64,000 nucleotides of DNA from Leeuwenhoekiella marinoflava DSM 3653 (GTDB lineage: Bacteria; Bacteroidota; Bacteroidia; Flavobacteriales; Flavobacteriaceae). Under the pieces are notes generated by a model. That model saw nothing but the letters and a program-made list of their open reading frames with translations. It was not told where the DNA came from and ran no database searches. Within the stretch, counting starts at the first letter, position 1, and each line of letters opens with the position of its first letter. Both the position numbers and the translations under genes were made by a program. Of the stretch, positions 8,846-17,406 are shown one piece after another. Location: positions 124,001 to 188,000 of the forward strand of contig NZ_FQUN01000010.1 in the NCBI RefSeq assembly GCF_900129005.1, given 5' to 3'.

Positions 8846-11800
8846 TTAAAAGCTGGTTTTAACCCCTAGTGAAATCGTGCGTGCCTGCGGATAGGTAAAA
8901 CGGAATTCGCGAATCCCATTACGTCCCGCCGGCGATTTGTCTTTATACCAATAGGCTACATTAGATACATCGAGAAATACTGAAAGTTGGTCTAACGGAA
9001 CCTTCAGTGTACGCACCGGTATAGTATAGGTCAGGTTGATATTGCTCAGTTTGATAAACGTAGCGTCGTACAAATATTTACTCATGTTAGCGGCTATAGG
9101 ATTGGTATTGCTCACTAAAGGCTGTAAGGCTGCAGTATCTCCGGGACCTCTCCAATAGTCATACGCATTTACCGAAAGGTTTCTACTCGTGGTAAAGTTG
9201 TATTGGGAGATCAGTTGGTAATCGGCCAGGTACTCCCCGCCTATTTGGTACGATCCTCTCACACTCAGGCTCAAACTGTTCCCAAATTGAAAACTGGTGC
9301 TGAATCCTCCATAAGCATCCGGCTGACTGTCTCCAATGGGTTGCCAGTTGGCTTCGGTATATAACGAGCGATAGGTCGCAAGGTCATAAACCTGATCATT
9401 ATACTGAATCATATCTCTTCCCGTTGCCGGATCGATACCTACCCAATCTAAGCCCCAGATGGTTGATGTACTGTAGCCTATGCGCTGTGCAAGAGCACGT
9501 GCTGCGGTAGAGTAATCACTGCCCAGTCCTACCAGATTGGTTACCTCACTCTTGAGCGTAGCAATATTGAAGCTGGTATTCCATTTAAACTTCTTGCTCT
9601 TTACCCATTGCACACGAGCACTAAACTCCAGCCCGGTGTTGTACATCTGGGCAGCATTGAGTTGAAGACTGCTGTATCCGTTTTCCGAAGGAATATCCCG
9701 GGAGGTGATTAGATCCTTAAGATCGTCGTAGTAGTATTCTGCTGTAAGCTGTAAACGCCCAAACAGGTTGATATCAAGCCCTGCATTGTACTTGTTGTTA
9801 CGCTCCCAACTCAAATTAGGATTGGGGGCTGCACTCGGGTTTGCTTCCGTCAGGCCATTGTATCCCGAGTTGATGCGGCGGTTGTACAAGCCTAAAGCAC
9901 GATACGAACCAATACGCGAGTTCCCCGTGCTTCCGTAGCTGGTGCGCAGTCTTAAAAAGTCTAACCAAGTGGTTTCACTCAAAAAGTTTTCTTTTGATAA
10001 CACCCAACTCAAACCGGCACCCCCGTTGTAGGCTACATTGCTGTCGTTCCCAAAAACTGAGCTCTCATCTCTTCGGAAGTTGGCTAAGAAGAAATACTTC
10101 CCTTTATAATCATAATTCAACTGCCCGTAAAACGAAACGCGTGAGTTGTTATTGATGTCGGTACGGTAAGTTTGATTGTCAAAACGCTCATCTACAACGG
10201 TATCCGGATCATCATCTTGCAACGCATCGGCAACCGCATTAATGCTGTCAGGATTGATAAAACCGGTTCCGGAAGCATAATCCAGATCGGTTTGCTCCTC
10301 ACTCAGTTCGAGTCCACCCAACACATCAAAACCGTGATCGCCCCATTGTTTTTCATAAAACACCTGAGTTTGCCAGTTCCAGCGGGTACTGTTGCGTTCG
10401 TTAAGCAAACGGCGTCCCCAACGCGGATAGCTTTCCCCATCGAGCACAAACGTTCCATTGCTTCTTCCGCTTTCATTGGCACCGGAAAAATACCGGTCTT
10501 GCTCTTTATCTTTATAATCTAAACCAAAGAGCGAAGAAACTTTTAAACCATCGGTAACCTGATACTTGATATTAAAACTTCCCAGAAGTCCGTAACCAGT
10601 ATTGTCGTTTCGGTTTTGTGCAATTGCAGCCAGCGGGTTGGCCACGGTGTTTACACCAAGTAAAGCAAAAGAACCGTCTTCGTTATACGGACTCAAGCGC
10701 GGTACAAAAGCATACCCATAATAGATATTGGGTTGTGTGCGTTGCTGATAGCTGGGAGAAAGGGATAAGCGGAAGTCTAACTTCCCCAAATCATACCCCA
10801 AATTGATATTGGCATTGACCTGTTTATTCTCATTACCCATTTGCGGCTCATCGATATCCAGATAGGTGACGCTGGCCCGGTAATTAAAGCGCTCTGAAGC
10901 TCCCGAAGCACTCAGGTTGTATTTAGTATACACCCCGGTAGTGTTTAAGAGGTCAAACCAATTGGTATTTACACCATTCTCCGGAAGTAAGGCTCCCCCG
11001 GTATTGCGTAAAAACGCATTACGCAATTGGGTGTATTGCGGGCCGCTCAAATACTGTATTTGATTGATCGCTTCAGAAAGTCCCAACTGCGTAGAGAAAT
11101 TGAAACGTGTCTTACCTTTTTTTCCGGTTTTGGTGGTAATGATGATTACCCCATTAGCTCCATCGGCTCCGTAGATACCCACTGCTGCGGCATCTTTTAA
11201 CACGTTAATGCTTTCTATATCTCCCGGTGCTATTTTAGCTAACGGATTGGTAAACGTCTCACCGGCAACTCCTCCTCCATCAAAAAACGCATTGTCGATC
11301 CCGGTTTCTTCCGTCATAATCACGCCGTCAATAATAATGAGCGGTTGGGTAGACGTTCCCAGTAAGGAATTGTTAAGCGGAGTCAACGAACCCTGCCCGC
11401 GAATATCGATACGCACCGGTTCACCCACGCCCGAAGTATTTTCTACGAGTACGCCGGCTACCTGCCCTTCCAGCATTTTATCGATGCTTTCTGAAGCCTG
11501 CTCTACGGGTATTTCTTCATCGGTCACGGTTACAATACTTCCTACCACTTCTTCCCGCAGTTTTTGAGTTCCATAAGAAGAGGTAATCACCACCTGATCC
11601 AGTTCATTTTGTGTTTCCTCAAGTTGGATATTCAGCATACTTCGATCTCCTAATGTAATTACCTGCTCCTGCATCCCAAGGTATTTTACTTCCAGCTGCG
11701 TTGCAGAAATATCTGCCGCCTGAACCAAGTATTTAAAACCTCCCGCTGCATCAGTCAGTACTCCTTTTCGGGTATTTACAACCGTAAGCGTAGCGCCCGG

Positions 11801-12202
11801 CAAGGGATTGCCATAAATATCCTGTACTGTCCCGGTAATCATTCGGCTTTGCTCTTGGTTGTGTGCAGCCGATTTTTGTTCTAATAGGATAATCTGCTTC
11901 CCTTTTATCGTATACCGGTAGGGTAATTTTGAAAAAACAGCATCTAATAATTGAGTAAGTTCTGCGTCTGCACCTGTTGTTTGCAGGCTGGTATTTAAAG
12001 CAATCTTACTGGTATTATACACAAAACGGTAATCAGTTTGCGCCTCTACCAAAGCTATCAGTTGCTCCAGGCTTTGAGGAACCTGTGCTGCTTTAATCTT
12101 TATTTTTTGTGCTTGAAGCGTTGCGGAAAGACTAATCAAAAGCATTCCAAAAAAGAACATTCGGTACGGCGGGGTCCATACCCGTAGTATAGTTTTTATC
12201 AT
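8846..12202 (-). CDS. STN-domain SusC-type TonB-dependent receptor (transducer)
   Basis: Outer-membrane importer that also signals. Order of domains: signal peptide ending about residue 31 (SATLQAQ), STN domain (about 40-110, LIALVEAQTDYRFVYNTSKI), carboxypeptidase-regulatory-like beta domain (about 120-200, MITGTVQDIYGNPLPGATL), TonB-box region near VVITSSYG, plug (about 215-360, MLEGQVAGVLVEN and IDIRGQGSL) and the SusC barrel to the terminal Phe. The STN domain is the part that contacts a FecR anti-sigma factor, and a fecR and an ECF sigma gene lie immediately upstream on the same strand, so ligand binding here probably switches on its own operon. The gap to fecR is ten bases. Confidence 0.95.
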   Translation of the reverse strand: MIKTILRVWTPPYRMFFFGMLLISLSATLQAQKIKIKAAQVPQSLEQLIALVEAQTDYRFVYNTSKIALNTSLQTTGADAELTQLLDAVFSKLPYRYTIKGKQIILLEQKSAAHNQEQSRMITGTVQDIYGNPLPGATLTVVNTRKGVLTDAAGGFKYLVQAADISATQLEVKYLGMQEQVITLGDRSMLNIQLEETQNELDQVVITSSYGTQKLREEVVGSIVTVTDEEIPVEQASESIDKMLEGQVAGVLVENTSGVGEPVRIDIRGQGSLTPLNNSLLGTSTQPLIIIDGVIMTEETGIDNAFFDGGGVAGETFTNPLAKIAPGDIESINVLKDAAAVGIYGADGANGVIIITTKTGKKGKTRFNFSTQLGLSEAINQIQYLSGPQYTQLRNAFLRNTGGALLPENGVNTNWFDLLNTTGVYTKYNLSASGASERFNYRASVTYLDIDEPQMGNENKQVNANINLGYDLGKLDFRLSLSPSYQQRTQPNIYYGYAFVPRLSPYNEDGSFALLGVNTVANPLAAIAQNRNDNTGYGLLGSFNIKYQVTDGLKVSSLFGLDYKDKEQDRYFSGANESGRSNGTFVLDGESYPRWGRRLLNERNSTRWNWQTQVFYEKQWGDHGFDVLGGLELSEEQTDLDYASGTGFINPDSINAVADALQDDDPDTVVDERFDNQTYRTDINNNSRVSFYGQLNYDYKGKYFFLANFRRDESSVFGNDSNVAYNGGAGLSWVLSKENFLSETTWLDFLRLRTSYGSTGNSRIGSYRALGLYNRRINSGYNGLTEANPSAAPNPNLSWERNNKYNAGLDINLFGRLQLTAEYYYDDLKDLITSRDIPSENGYSSLQLNAAQMYNTGLEFSARVQWVKSKKFKWNTSFNIATLKSEVTNLVGLGSDYSTAARALAQRIGYSTSTIWGLDWVGIDPATGRDMIQYNDQVYDLATYRSLYTEANWQPIGDSQPDAYGGFSTSFQFGNSLSLSVRGSYQIGGEYLADYQLISQYNFTTSRNLSVNAYDYWRGPGDTAALQPLVSNTNPIAANMSKYLYDATFIKLSNINLTYTIPVRTLKVPLDQLSVFLDVSNVAYWYKDKSPAGRNGIREFRFTYPQARTISLGVKTSF

Positions 12203-12212
12203 CAGCTATAAA

Positions 12213-13328
12213 TTAAGGGTGGGTGTTAGGTTTGGTTAGGGTAATATGCTGTCCATGAATCTCATAGACAAAATCTGTATCCAACTGAAGTAATTGCAGG
12301 AGCTGCTCAATGCCTAAATCAAGTTTTACAGTACCGCTAAAGCTTTGCTGTGCCAGCCCCGGATAGTAGTTATGAATCTTTACATTATAATGCCGCTCTA
12401 GCGTCTTTAAGATTTCCGTACATGGCGTATTATCCAGTAACAGCTCACCGTAAATCCATGCTATTTTTTGTTTTATATTGCCCGGCTCTTTAGTAAGCTG
12501 CTGGGTGTTTCGGTTAAAAGAAGCCAACTCACCCGGGATTAATACCATACCAGACTTAGGGTCTTTATTTTGATGAAGCGCTACAGAACCTTCTTCCAAT
12601 GCAGTCTCAATAAAACCAGATTCTGCATAAGCCGCTACATTAAAACGGGTTCCCAGTACTGCTACAGTTAGCGGACCGGTATGCACCTGAAAAGGTTTTT
12701 GAGGATTTTTAACTACATCAAAAAAGCCTTCCCCGGTTAAACGTACTTCTCGTGTTGCTCCGGTAAAGACATTAGGAAACTCCAACGTACTGCCTGCATT
12801 AAGGTATACCTGAGAACCATCGGCTAACAAAACCTTGTAGGTTTTTCCATAAGGTACCGTGATGCGTTGGGGCAACACCTGGGTACGGTCTGCATCCTTT
12901 TTATAAGTTATCTGTTGCGCGGTAGCCTCTGCCACTTGCATACCATTAGCAGCAGTAATCAAGACAGTTTGTTCTTGTTCTAGGCTATAAGAAGCATCTT
13001 GAGATACCTCAAGTACAATTGCATTTTCTGTTTTCGGTTCAAATGCAGATCGCGAAGCATACCAGGTGAGTGCTCCTCCCAGCAATACCAGAAAAACTGC
13101 TGCATAGTGCCAAACTTTAGTCCGTTTGTGTACTGGTTTTAGTTGAGGACGTTGAGTCTTTAAAAGGCTTGCATCCATCTGAGCTGCCGAAGTAAGCGCC
13201 CAGGCTGTTTTCAGTTGTATAAATTTTTTTCTATTTTGAGGCGCTGCTTCAATCCACGCAAACAACAAACCGACTTCTGCTTCTGTCGCTTCATTGTTGA
13301 AGTATTTATAGAGAATAGCTTTATCCAT
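12213..13328 (-). CDS. FecR-family anti-sigma factor
   Basis: Inner-membrane anti-sigma factor that passes the signal from the STN domain of the SusC receptor to the ECF sigma factor. The cytoplasmic N-terminus (LYKYFNNEATEAEVGLLFAWI) is typical, followed by one membrane segment (about residues 74-92, WHYAAVFLVLLGGALTWYA), the FecR domain (about 155-240, ADGSQVYLNAGSTLEFP, LTGEGFFDV, VLGTRFNV) and a C-terminal DUF4974 domain (about 300-370, CTEILKTLERHYNVKI). The 371 residues fit the family. It lies between the sigma and receptor genes with a 76-base gap to the sigma gene. Confidence 0.95.
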   Translation of the reverse strand: MDKAILYKYFNNEATEAEVGLLFAWIEAAPQNRKKFIQLKTAWALTSAAQMDASLLKTQRPQLKPVHKRTKVWHYAAVFLVLLGGALTWYASRSAFEPKTENAIVLEVSQDASYSLEQEQTVLITAANGMQVAEATAQQITYKKDADRTQVLPQRITVPYGKTYKVLLADGSQVYLNAGSTLEFPNVFTGATREVRLTGEGFFDVVKNPQKPFQVHTGPLTVAVLGTRFNVAAYAESGFIETALEEGSVALHQNKDPKSGMVLIPGELASFNRNTQQLTKEPGNIKQKIAWIYGELLLDNTPCTEILKTLERHYNVKIHNYYPGLAQQSFSGTVKLDLGIEQLLQLLQLDTDFVYEIHGQHITLTKPNTHP

Positions 13329-13404
13329 TGCTTTAAATAGCGGGTTTGATCTAAGTACAACTCAGAATCAGCAAACCCTATGTTAAATTGTGATTTTTTT
13401 AAGA

Positions 13405-14010
13405 TTACTCTAGAAAGAGTACGATTAAGAAGGCAGGAAGGTAGTCTGAAAGCGCCTCCCGAAGGTGATTTAAAGCCCGTGTCATATGGGCTTCTACGGT
13501 TTTAACTGATATATTCAACTCGGCTGCAATCTCTGCGTTTTTTTTATAGGCTACCCGCTTCATGGTGTAGATAATCTGGGTCTGCTCCGGGAGTTGTTCT
13601 AAAAAACGCGAAACATTTTCTTGCAGTTCGGTAAGACTCAAACTGTCGTAATCCAATGCATTCAAGACTTCAAGATTCAGATTCTGCTCTTTTTCAGCCA
13701 ATGCCACATCCCGGTAATTCCGCACCACCTTTTCATGCTTGAGTACATTGAGACATTTAGACTTGGCAGCAGTATACAAAAAAGAAGGGATGCCTTCCGG
13801 CTTTTGAAGCTTCTCCCGATTCAACCAAAGATTGATAAAGGCCTCTTGGGCAATGCTACGGGCTTGCTCCTCATCATAAACAAACTGCTTACAGAAACCG
13901 GTAATCGCCGGATAAAACGTATTAAAATAATGCGTAAACGCACGCTCGCTTCCTTTTTTGAATTGAGCAAAAAGTAATAATTCAGAAGACGTATCAGCGT
14001 TAGGGAACAT
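13405..14010 (-). CDS. ECF RNA polymerase sigma factor (FecI-like, Bacteroidota type)
   Basis: A 201-residue ECF sigma factor that should direct RNA polymerase to the SusCD operon downstream. Region 2 is seen at about residues 25-90 (FYPAITGFCKQFVYDEEQARSIAQEAFINLWLNRE), region 4 at about 130-185 with the helix-turn-helix NAEIAAELNISVKTVEAHMTRALNHLRE. The C-terminus ends in a hydrophobic tail (YLPAFLIVLFLE), common in Bacteroidota sigma factors paired with FecR. It is the first gene of the unit and has a -7-like box just upstream. Confidence 0.95.
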   Translation of the reverse strand: MFPNADTSSELLLFAQFKKGSERAFTHYFNTFYPAITGFCKQFVYDEEQARSIAQEAFINLWLNREKLQKPEGIPSFLYTAAKSKCLNVLKHEKVVRNYRDVALAEKEQNLNLEVLNALDYDSLSLTELQENVSRFLEQLPEQTQIIYTMKRVAYKKNAEIAAELNISVKTVEAHMTRALNHLREALSDYLPAFLIVLFLE

Positions 14011-14029
14011 GCAGTACTAGCTTATTTGG

Positions 14030-14037
14030 CAAATATA
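14030..14037 (-). promoter_or_regulatory. -7 box TATATTTG upstream of the ECF sigma gene
   Basis: On the minus strand TATATTTG matches the Bacteroidota -7 consensus TAnnTTTG, about 20 bases before the sigma-factor ATG. No well-spaced -33 TTG is seen, so this is a partial match. Confidence 0.45.
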
Positions 14038-14393
14038 CACTTTATTTAGAACGAGAATAAATAGCAAGTGTTTTTATCTTATCCATTACAAATAATCTCC
14101 TCAATATTAATGAAATTAAAATTAAGTCTTCATTAACCAACGGTGACCGTAGTATGTTTGGAGTTAGTTTGGAGTAGACATGTACCTCTATTGAATTCGT
14201 GTTCCTGTTCATTTGCCTTGATGCCAAAGAACGCCCGGTTTGCGCGCGATTGCATCGCGTGCCACTTCTTCTAAGCCACAAGATCTAGAAAAGTAAAGTA
14301 CCTATTACTTCTATTCATCCCCCTGTTCTTTTGCCTTGATACGGCAAAGCATGTCTTTGAGCGAGTTGATGCGGCTGGAAACCAAAAAATCAA

Positions 14394-14548
14394 GGCTCAC
14401 AAGACGGTATCTAAATTTTTCGTTCACTGCACTGCATAGTTTCTGATTAAAAAAGCCCAACGCGGCAAGCTGGCTCATTCGCTAGAATAGTCCACCGGAC
14501 TATTCTTTAACGCTCTGCCCTAAATTTCACGATACCTTCTTGTAGGCC
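14394..14548. repeat. Palindrome-ended element type I, copy a
   Basis: Begins GGCTCACAAGACGGTATC and ends GATACCTTCTTGTAGGCC. The ends are inverted repeats of each other (CAAGACGGTATC against CAAGAAGGTATC, 11 of 12) and continue inward through AAATTT on both sides. In this copy the middle is replaced by a different segment that contains the reverse-oriented hairpin at 14484-14506. Confidence 0.75.
14484..14506 (-). repeat. GGT-loop hairpin, copy 1 (minus orientation)
   Basis: A perfect 10-bp stem, AGAATAGTCC and GGACTATTCT, around a three-base loop that reads GGT on the minus strand. Flanks on that strand are GGGCAGAGCGTTAA before and AGCGAATGAGCC after, the same as at 52025-52047. The arms differ from the other copies but still pair. 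Confidence 0.8.
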
Positions 14549-14780
14549 GTTTTAAAAATGTATTGCATAAGAAATTTTAGAAAAAAGAAAGTATTCATAC
14601 CCGAAGGGTTTAGTTTCCTTTTGGTCAGTATAGTAAGTGCATCCCGTTAAAAATTATCCTCATCCCCAACCCTTCTCCCAAGGAAAAGGGAGTTGGATTC
14701 TAACTCAATTGAAAACACTATAATACCCATACCTGAAGGGTTAAACGAATGCCCTTCCCTCGGTTCAGAATAGGCGCAGG

Positions 14781-14818
14781 CAGCTCCGAAGGACAGGAGC
14801 GGTAGCGACGCGGAGCTG
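14781..14818. repeat. CAGCTCCG...CGGAGCTG hairpin block, copy a
   Basis: Arms CAGCTCCG (14781-14788) and CGGAGCTG (14811-14818) enclose AAGGACAGGAGCGGTAGCGACG with a small change allowed. The same block recurs at 15220-15255, 18701-18736, 19396-19431 and 52707-52742. In the 15220 copy both arms change together to CGTTCCG and CGGAACG. Confidence 0.75.
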
Positions 14819-14985
14819 ACAAGCCGGTTTTTGCCCACAAGGCAAAAAATTCCTAAGCGAGGGTGTCTTTTCTTTTGTTACTTTTCTTTGGACGAGCAAA
14901 GAAAAGTAAGGAACACGAATAGAACCTATAACTTCTATTCGTGTTCCTATTCTTTTGTCTTGATGCCAAAGAACCAAAAGATCAA

Positions 14986-15118
14986 GGCTCACAAGACGGT
15001 ATCTAAATTTTTCATTCGCTACACTGCATGCGCTTAACTCAACCGCTATCGCGCTCTCAAACAGAACCGCCTGCGACGTTCCGCTCACTTCAAATTTCAC
15101 GATACCTTCTTGTAGGCC
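14986..15118. repeat. Palindrome-ended element type I, copy b
   Basis: A 133-base copy with both ends intact (GGCTCACAAGACGGTATC and GATACCTTCTTGTAGGCC). The centre includes GCGCTTAACT and CAGAACCGCCTGCGACGTT. It is preceded by the GTCTTGAT...ATCAAGGC hairpin and followed by TTTTAAAAATGTATTGCATAAG, as in the other type I copies. Confidence 0.8.
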
Positions 15119-15527
15119 GTTTTAAAAATGTATTGCATAAGAAATTTTAGAAAAAAGAAAGTATTCATACCCGAAGGGTTAAACGAATGCCCTTCCCTCG
15201 GTTCAGAATAGGCGCAGGGCGTTCCGAAGGACAGGAGCGGTAGCGACGCGGAACGAACAAGACGGTTTTCGACCGTAAAACGGCTTTTGAAGGGAGTACT
15301 ATACTCGCTACAAGACTAAACCTAGCATTCAAGACCAGCTTAAAAAAATTAATCTCGATTATCGAGCGAAAAATTTCGAAGCGAGGGTGTCTTTTCTTTT
15401 CTGCATCCGACGACCGCAGGGAGAGGAATGCACTGTTCCAAGAGAACCTTTAGTCTTAAAACGACGTAGGAGTCTCTTGAGCAAAGAAAAGTAAGGAACA
15501 CGAATAGAACCTATAAACACACAAACC

Positions 15528-15632
15528 GACGTTAGGATGTTCACGAGCTCCCGTAAAATAAAAATCACGCGAGCTAAACCTACGTTAGGAGATTCACGAG
15601 CTCCCGTAAAAATGAGAATGACGCGAGTAAAG
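15528..15632. repeat. Two tandem copies of a ~53-base unit
   Basis: Two successive units, each starting near ACGTTAGGA and containing TTCACGAGCTCCCGTAAAA and ACGCGAG, lie head to tail. A single similar unit occurs at about 52883-52937 in array C, beginning GACGTTAGGAGATTCACG. Function unknown. Confidence 0.7.
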
Positions 15633-15717
15633 AAAAGTAAAGAACATTATTTAAAAATTATAACTTCTATTCATCCCCCTGTTCTTTTGCCTTGATGCCA
15701 AAGAACCAAAAAATCAA

Positions 15718-15850
15718 GGCTCACAAGACGGTATCTAAATTTTTCGTTCACTGCACTGCATGCGCTTAACTCGGGCGGCGCACCGCCCTCAAACAGAACC
15801 GCCTGCGACGTTTCGCTCCCTTCAAATTTGACGATACCTTCTTGTAGGCC
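15718..15850. repeat. Palindrome-ended element type I, copy c
   Basis: A second intact 133-base copy. It differs from copy b at a few positions, for example CTCGGGCGGCGCACCGCCCTC in place of CTCAACCGCTATCGCGCTCTC, and GGGCGGCG can pair with CGCCC locally. Confidence 0.8.
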
Positions 15851-15971
15851 GTTTTAAAAATGTATTGCATAAGAGATTTGAGATTTTAGAAAAAAGAAAG
15901 TATTCATACCCGAAGGGTTATACGAATTACGATCCCTCGGTTCAGAATAGGCGTGAGGGCAGAGCGTTAAG

Positions 15972-15992
15972 AAAAGGCCTTGTAGACCTTTT
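15972..15992 (+). repeat. GGT-loop hairpin, copy 2
   Basis: AAAAGGCCT (15972-15980), loop TGT, AGACCTTTT (15984-15992), flanked by GGGCAGAGCGTTAAG and TAGCGAAT as in the other copies. One internal base pair is lost here. Confidence 0.7.
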
Positions 15993-16140
15993 TAGCGAAT
16001 AAACCAGGTGGCGCATAGGCTTTGAGATCGTATCTTTTCATTTGGCATAGACTATTTTCACTCAGTAAGGGTTGCTTTTACCATAACACGAGTAGCGACG
16101 CGGAACATAGCCTTTGACTGGTGGAGTTTTAGGGATAGTA

Positions 16141-16494
16141 AGCTACTCTAAAAGTCACGTTCTTAAAATAGTATTACATTTTGTAGCTAATGAAATTTTG
16201 TAAGACTACTACATTTTTAATGCTAAAATTTATTTCCGGTATTTAAAAACATTGAACATCCAAGATTCTTTTAGGGATATCGCTATATTTAATCGATCTA
16301 ATAACTTAGTTGTAATAAAGACAATCCTCTTGAAAATAAGCCCGAGTCATACAAAAGAGACATTGAAAAAACTAATCAGGATGAATTGCTTGCTGTGGAT
16401 TATTTTTTAATAAGGGTGAACCAACTACTACTTTTTTGAACCAACTCAAGTAATGTTTTTTTATGAAGGTAAGAATATTTAAGAAAATAATTAA
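16141..16494. other. AT-rich stretch without a clear gene
   Basis: About 350 bases of AT-rich, non-repeat sequence between array A and the HipA_2-like gene. A plus-strand frame from about 16305 to 16439 reads like part of a protein (KPESYKRDIEKTNQDELLA) but has no start and I do not recognise it. It could be a gene remnant. The promoter for the next gene should lie here, but no good -33/-7 pair stands out. Confidence 0.4.
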
Positions 16495-17322
16495 TTGATT
16501 TTAGACAGTATACATACAAATTCTATTCTAAAAGAGTTACCTACCGAAGGTCACAGTCCTTTATTGATATTGGGTAGTGATTTTGAAATGTATGTAGCAA
16601 AAAACGACAAAGGTAAAAACCCTCCATTTGCACTGATTAATGAATGCTTAGCAGCATATTGTTTAAACCTTTGGAAAGTTGCAGCACCAGAGGTGAAATT
16701 AGTTAACGTTGCCAAAGAATTAATAACACCGCAAAATGGTCTATCTATCTATCACAGGCCCAATTATTACGATATGCCTTGTTTTGGTTCTAAATTTGTT
16801 AAAAATTCAATTGATGTAAATGCCTTGTTAGTCACCGATAAAAAGAAAGCATACAATAAAATATTGAATCCTTTAGATGTTTTTCACATCACCTTATTTG
16901 ATACCTGGGTAGAAAATGACGACAGAAAGCCCAGTAATTATAATCTCATTTTAGAACCCAATATTAATAAGTTTAGAGTATTGCCAATAGATAATGCGTT
17001 TATTTTAAGTACGATGGCTTATCAAGATTTAAACCCAGAATATGGTGTAGGCGTTAGTGTAAACGACCATTTATTAGTCTCAGAATTAGGTTTCCTTATA
17101 AAGAAGAACACCACAATAGATGATGATTTTATCAACAATGAAAAGGATTATTTCTATCTTTGTCTCGAAAAATGCCATAAAAGTTTTGATGATTTTATGA
17201 ATCAAATAGTTGATTTTTATACAATTGATCGAGATTTAATTACAAACTTAAAATCATTTTTATTTAACGAAGAAAGAAATTCTAACGTTTTTGATGAATA
17301 CGTTTACAGACTTCGGCAATGA
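16495..17322 (+). CDS. HipA-like kinase-fold protein (HipA_2 family)
   Basis: A 275-residue protein resembling the short HipA_2 proteins, which share the kinase-like core of the HipA toxin. Features: GHSPLLILGSDFEMYVAKND near the N-terminus (phosphate-binding-loop region and conserved Lys), a helix with NECLAAYCLNLW, and FDTWVENDDRKPSNYNLI at about residues 136-153, which matches the catalytic-loop pattern D-x-x-x-x-N with a following RVLPIDNAF (metal-binding Asp). The only in-frame start upstream of these motifs is TTG at 16495, directly after a stop codon. It is followed 84 bases later by a DUF3037 gene, the usual partner of HipA_2. Whether the pair is a toxin-antitoxin or a defence module is not known. 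The pair is AT-rich and sits between two repeat arrays, which suggests acquisition. Confidence 0.75.
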   Translation: MILDSIHTNSILKELPTEGHSPLLILGSDFEMYVAKNDKGKNPPFALINECLAAYCLNLWKVAAPEVKLVNVAKELITPQNGLSIYHRPNYYDMPCFGSKFVKNSIDVNALLVTDKKKAYNKILNPLDVFHITLFDTWVENDDRKPSNYNLILEPNINKFRVLPIDNAFILSTMAYQDLNPEYGVGVSVNDHLLVSELGFLIKKNTTIDDDFINNEKDYFYLCLEKCHKSFDDFMNQIVDFYTIDRDLITNLKSFLFNEERNSNVFDEYVYRLRQ

Positions 17323-17406
17323 TAAGGTCCAAGTAAAGATTTTATCAAAAAAGTAAAATGTATTTTTGATTTTACGTTCTTCCTATAATACAACAGCAAA
17401 TAGCAG

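Larger units (their letters stand above)
14190..16140. repeat. Dispersed palindromic repeat array A
   Basis: About 2 kb without a convincing gene, made of modules that recur in arrays at 18372-19590 and 51842-53270. Modules seen here are: a short hairpin in which GCCTTGAT pairs with ATCAAGGC; a long palindrome-ended element (three copies, listed separately); CATACCCGAAGGGTT; CCTCATCCCCAACCC with CCCTTCTCC; a block with AGCTCCG...CGGAGCT; and TTACTTTTCTTTG...CAAAGAAAAGTAA. The segment 14587-14930 resembles 19198-19560 almost base for base over about 350 bases. Short frames inside the array follow repeat content, not gene content. The role is unknown. A REP/BIME-like or transposase-mobilised family is one reading, but no transposase is present in the window. 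Confidence 0.85.

Noticed and set aside
14831-15037. Short frames inside the repeat arrays (also near 14647, 15359, 18343, 52778)
   Set aside because: They follow repeat modules, recur with the repeats and show no protein-like features or start sites.
14190-16140. Possible CRISPR array in the repeat-rich region
   Set aside because: Repeats are long, of several kinds, unevenly spaced and palindromic, with no regular short repeat/unique spacer pattern and no cas genes.
16305-16439. Protein-like frame with KPESYKRDIEKTNQDELLA
   Set aside because: No start codon or family match; mentioned only as a possible remnant.
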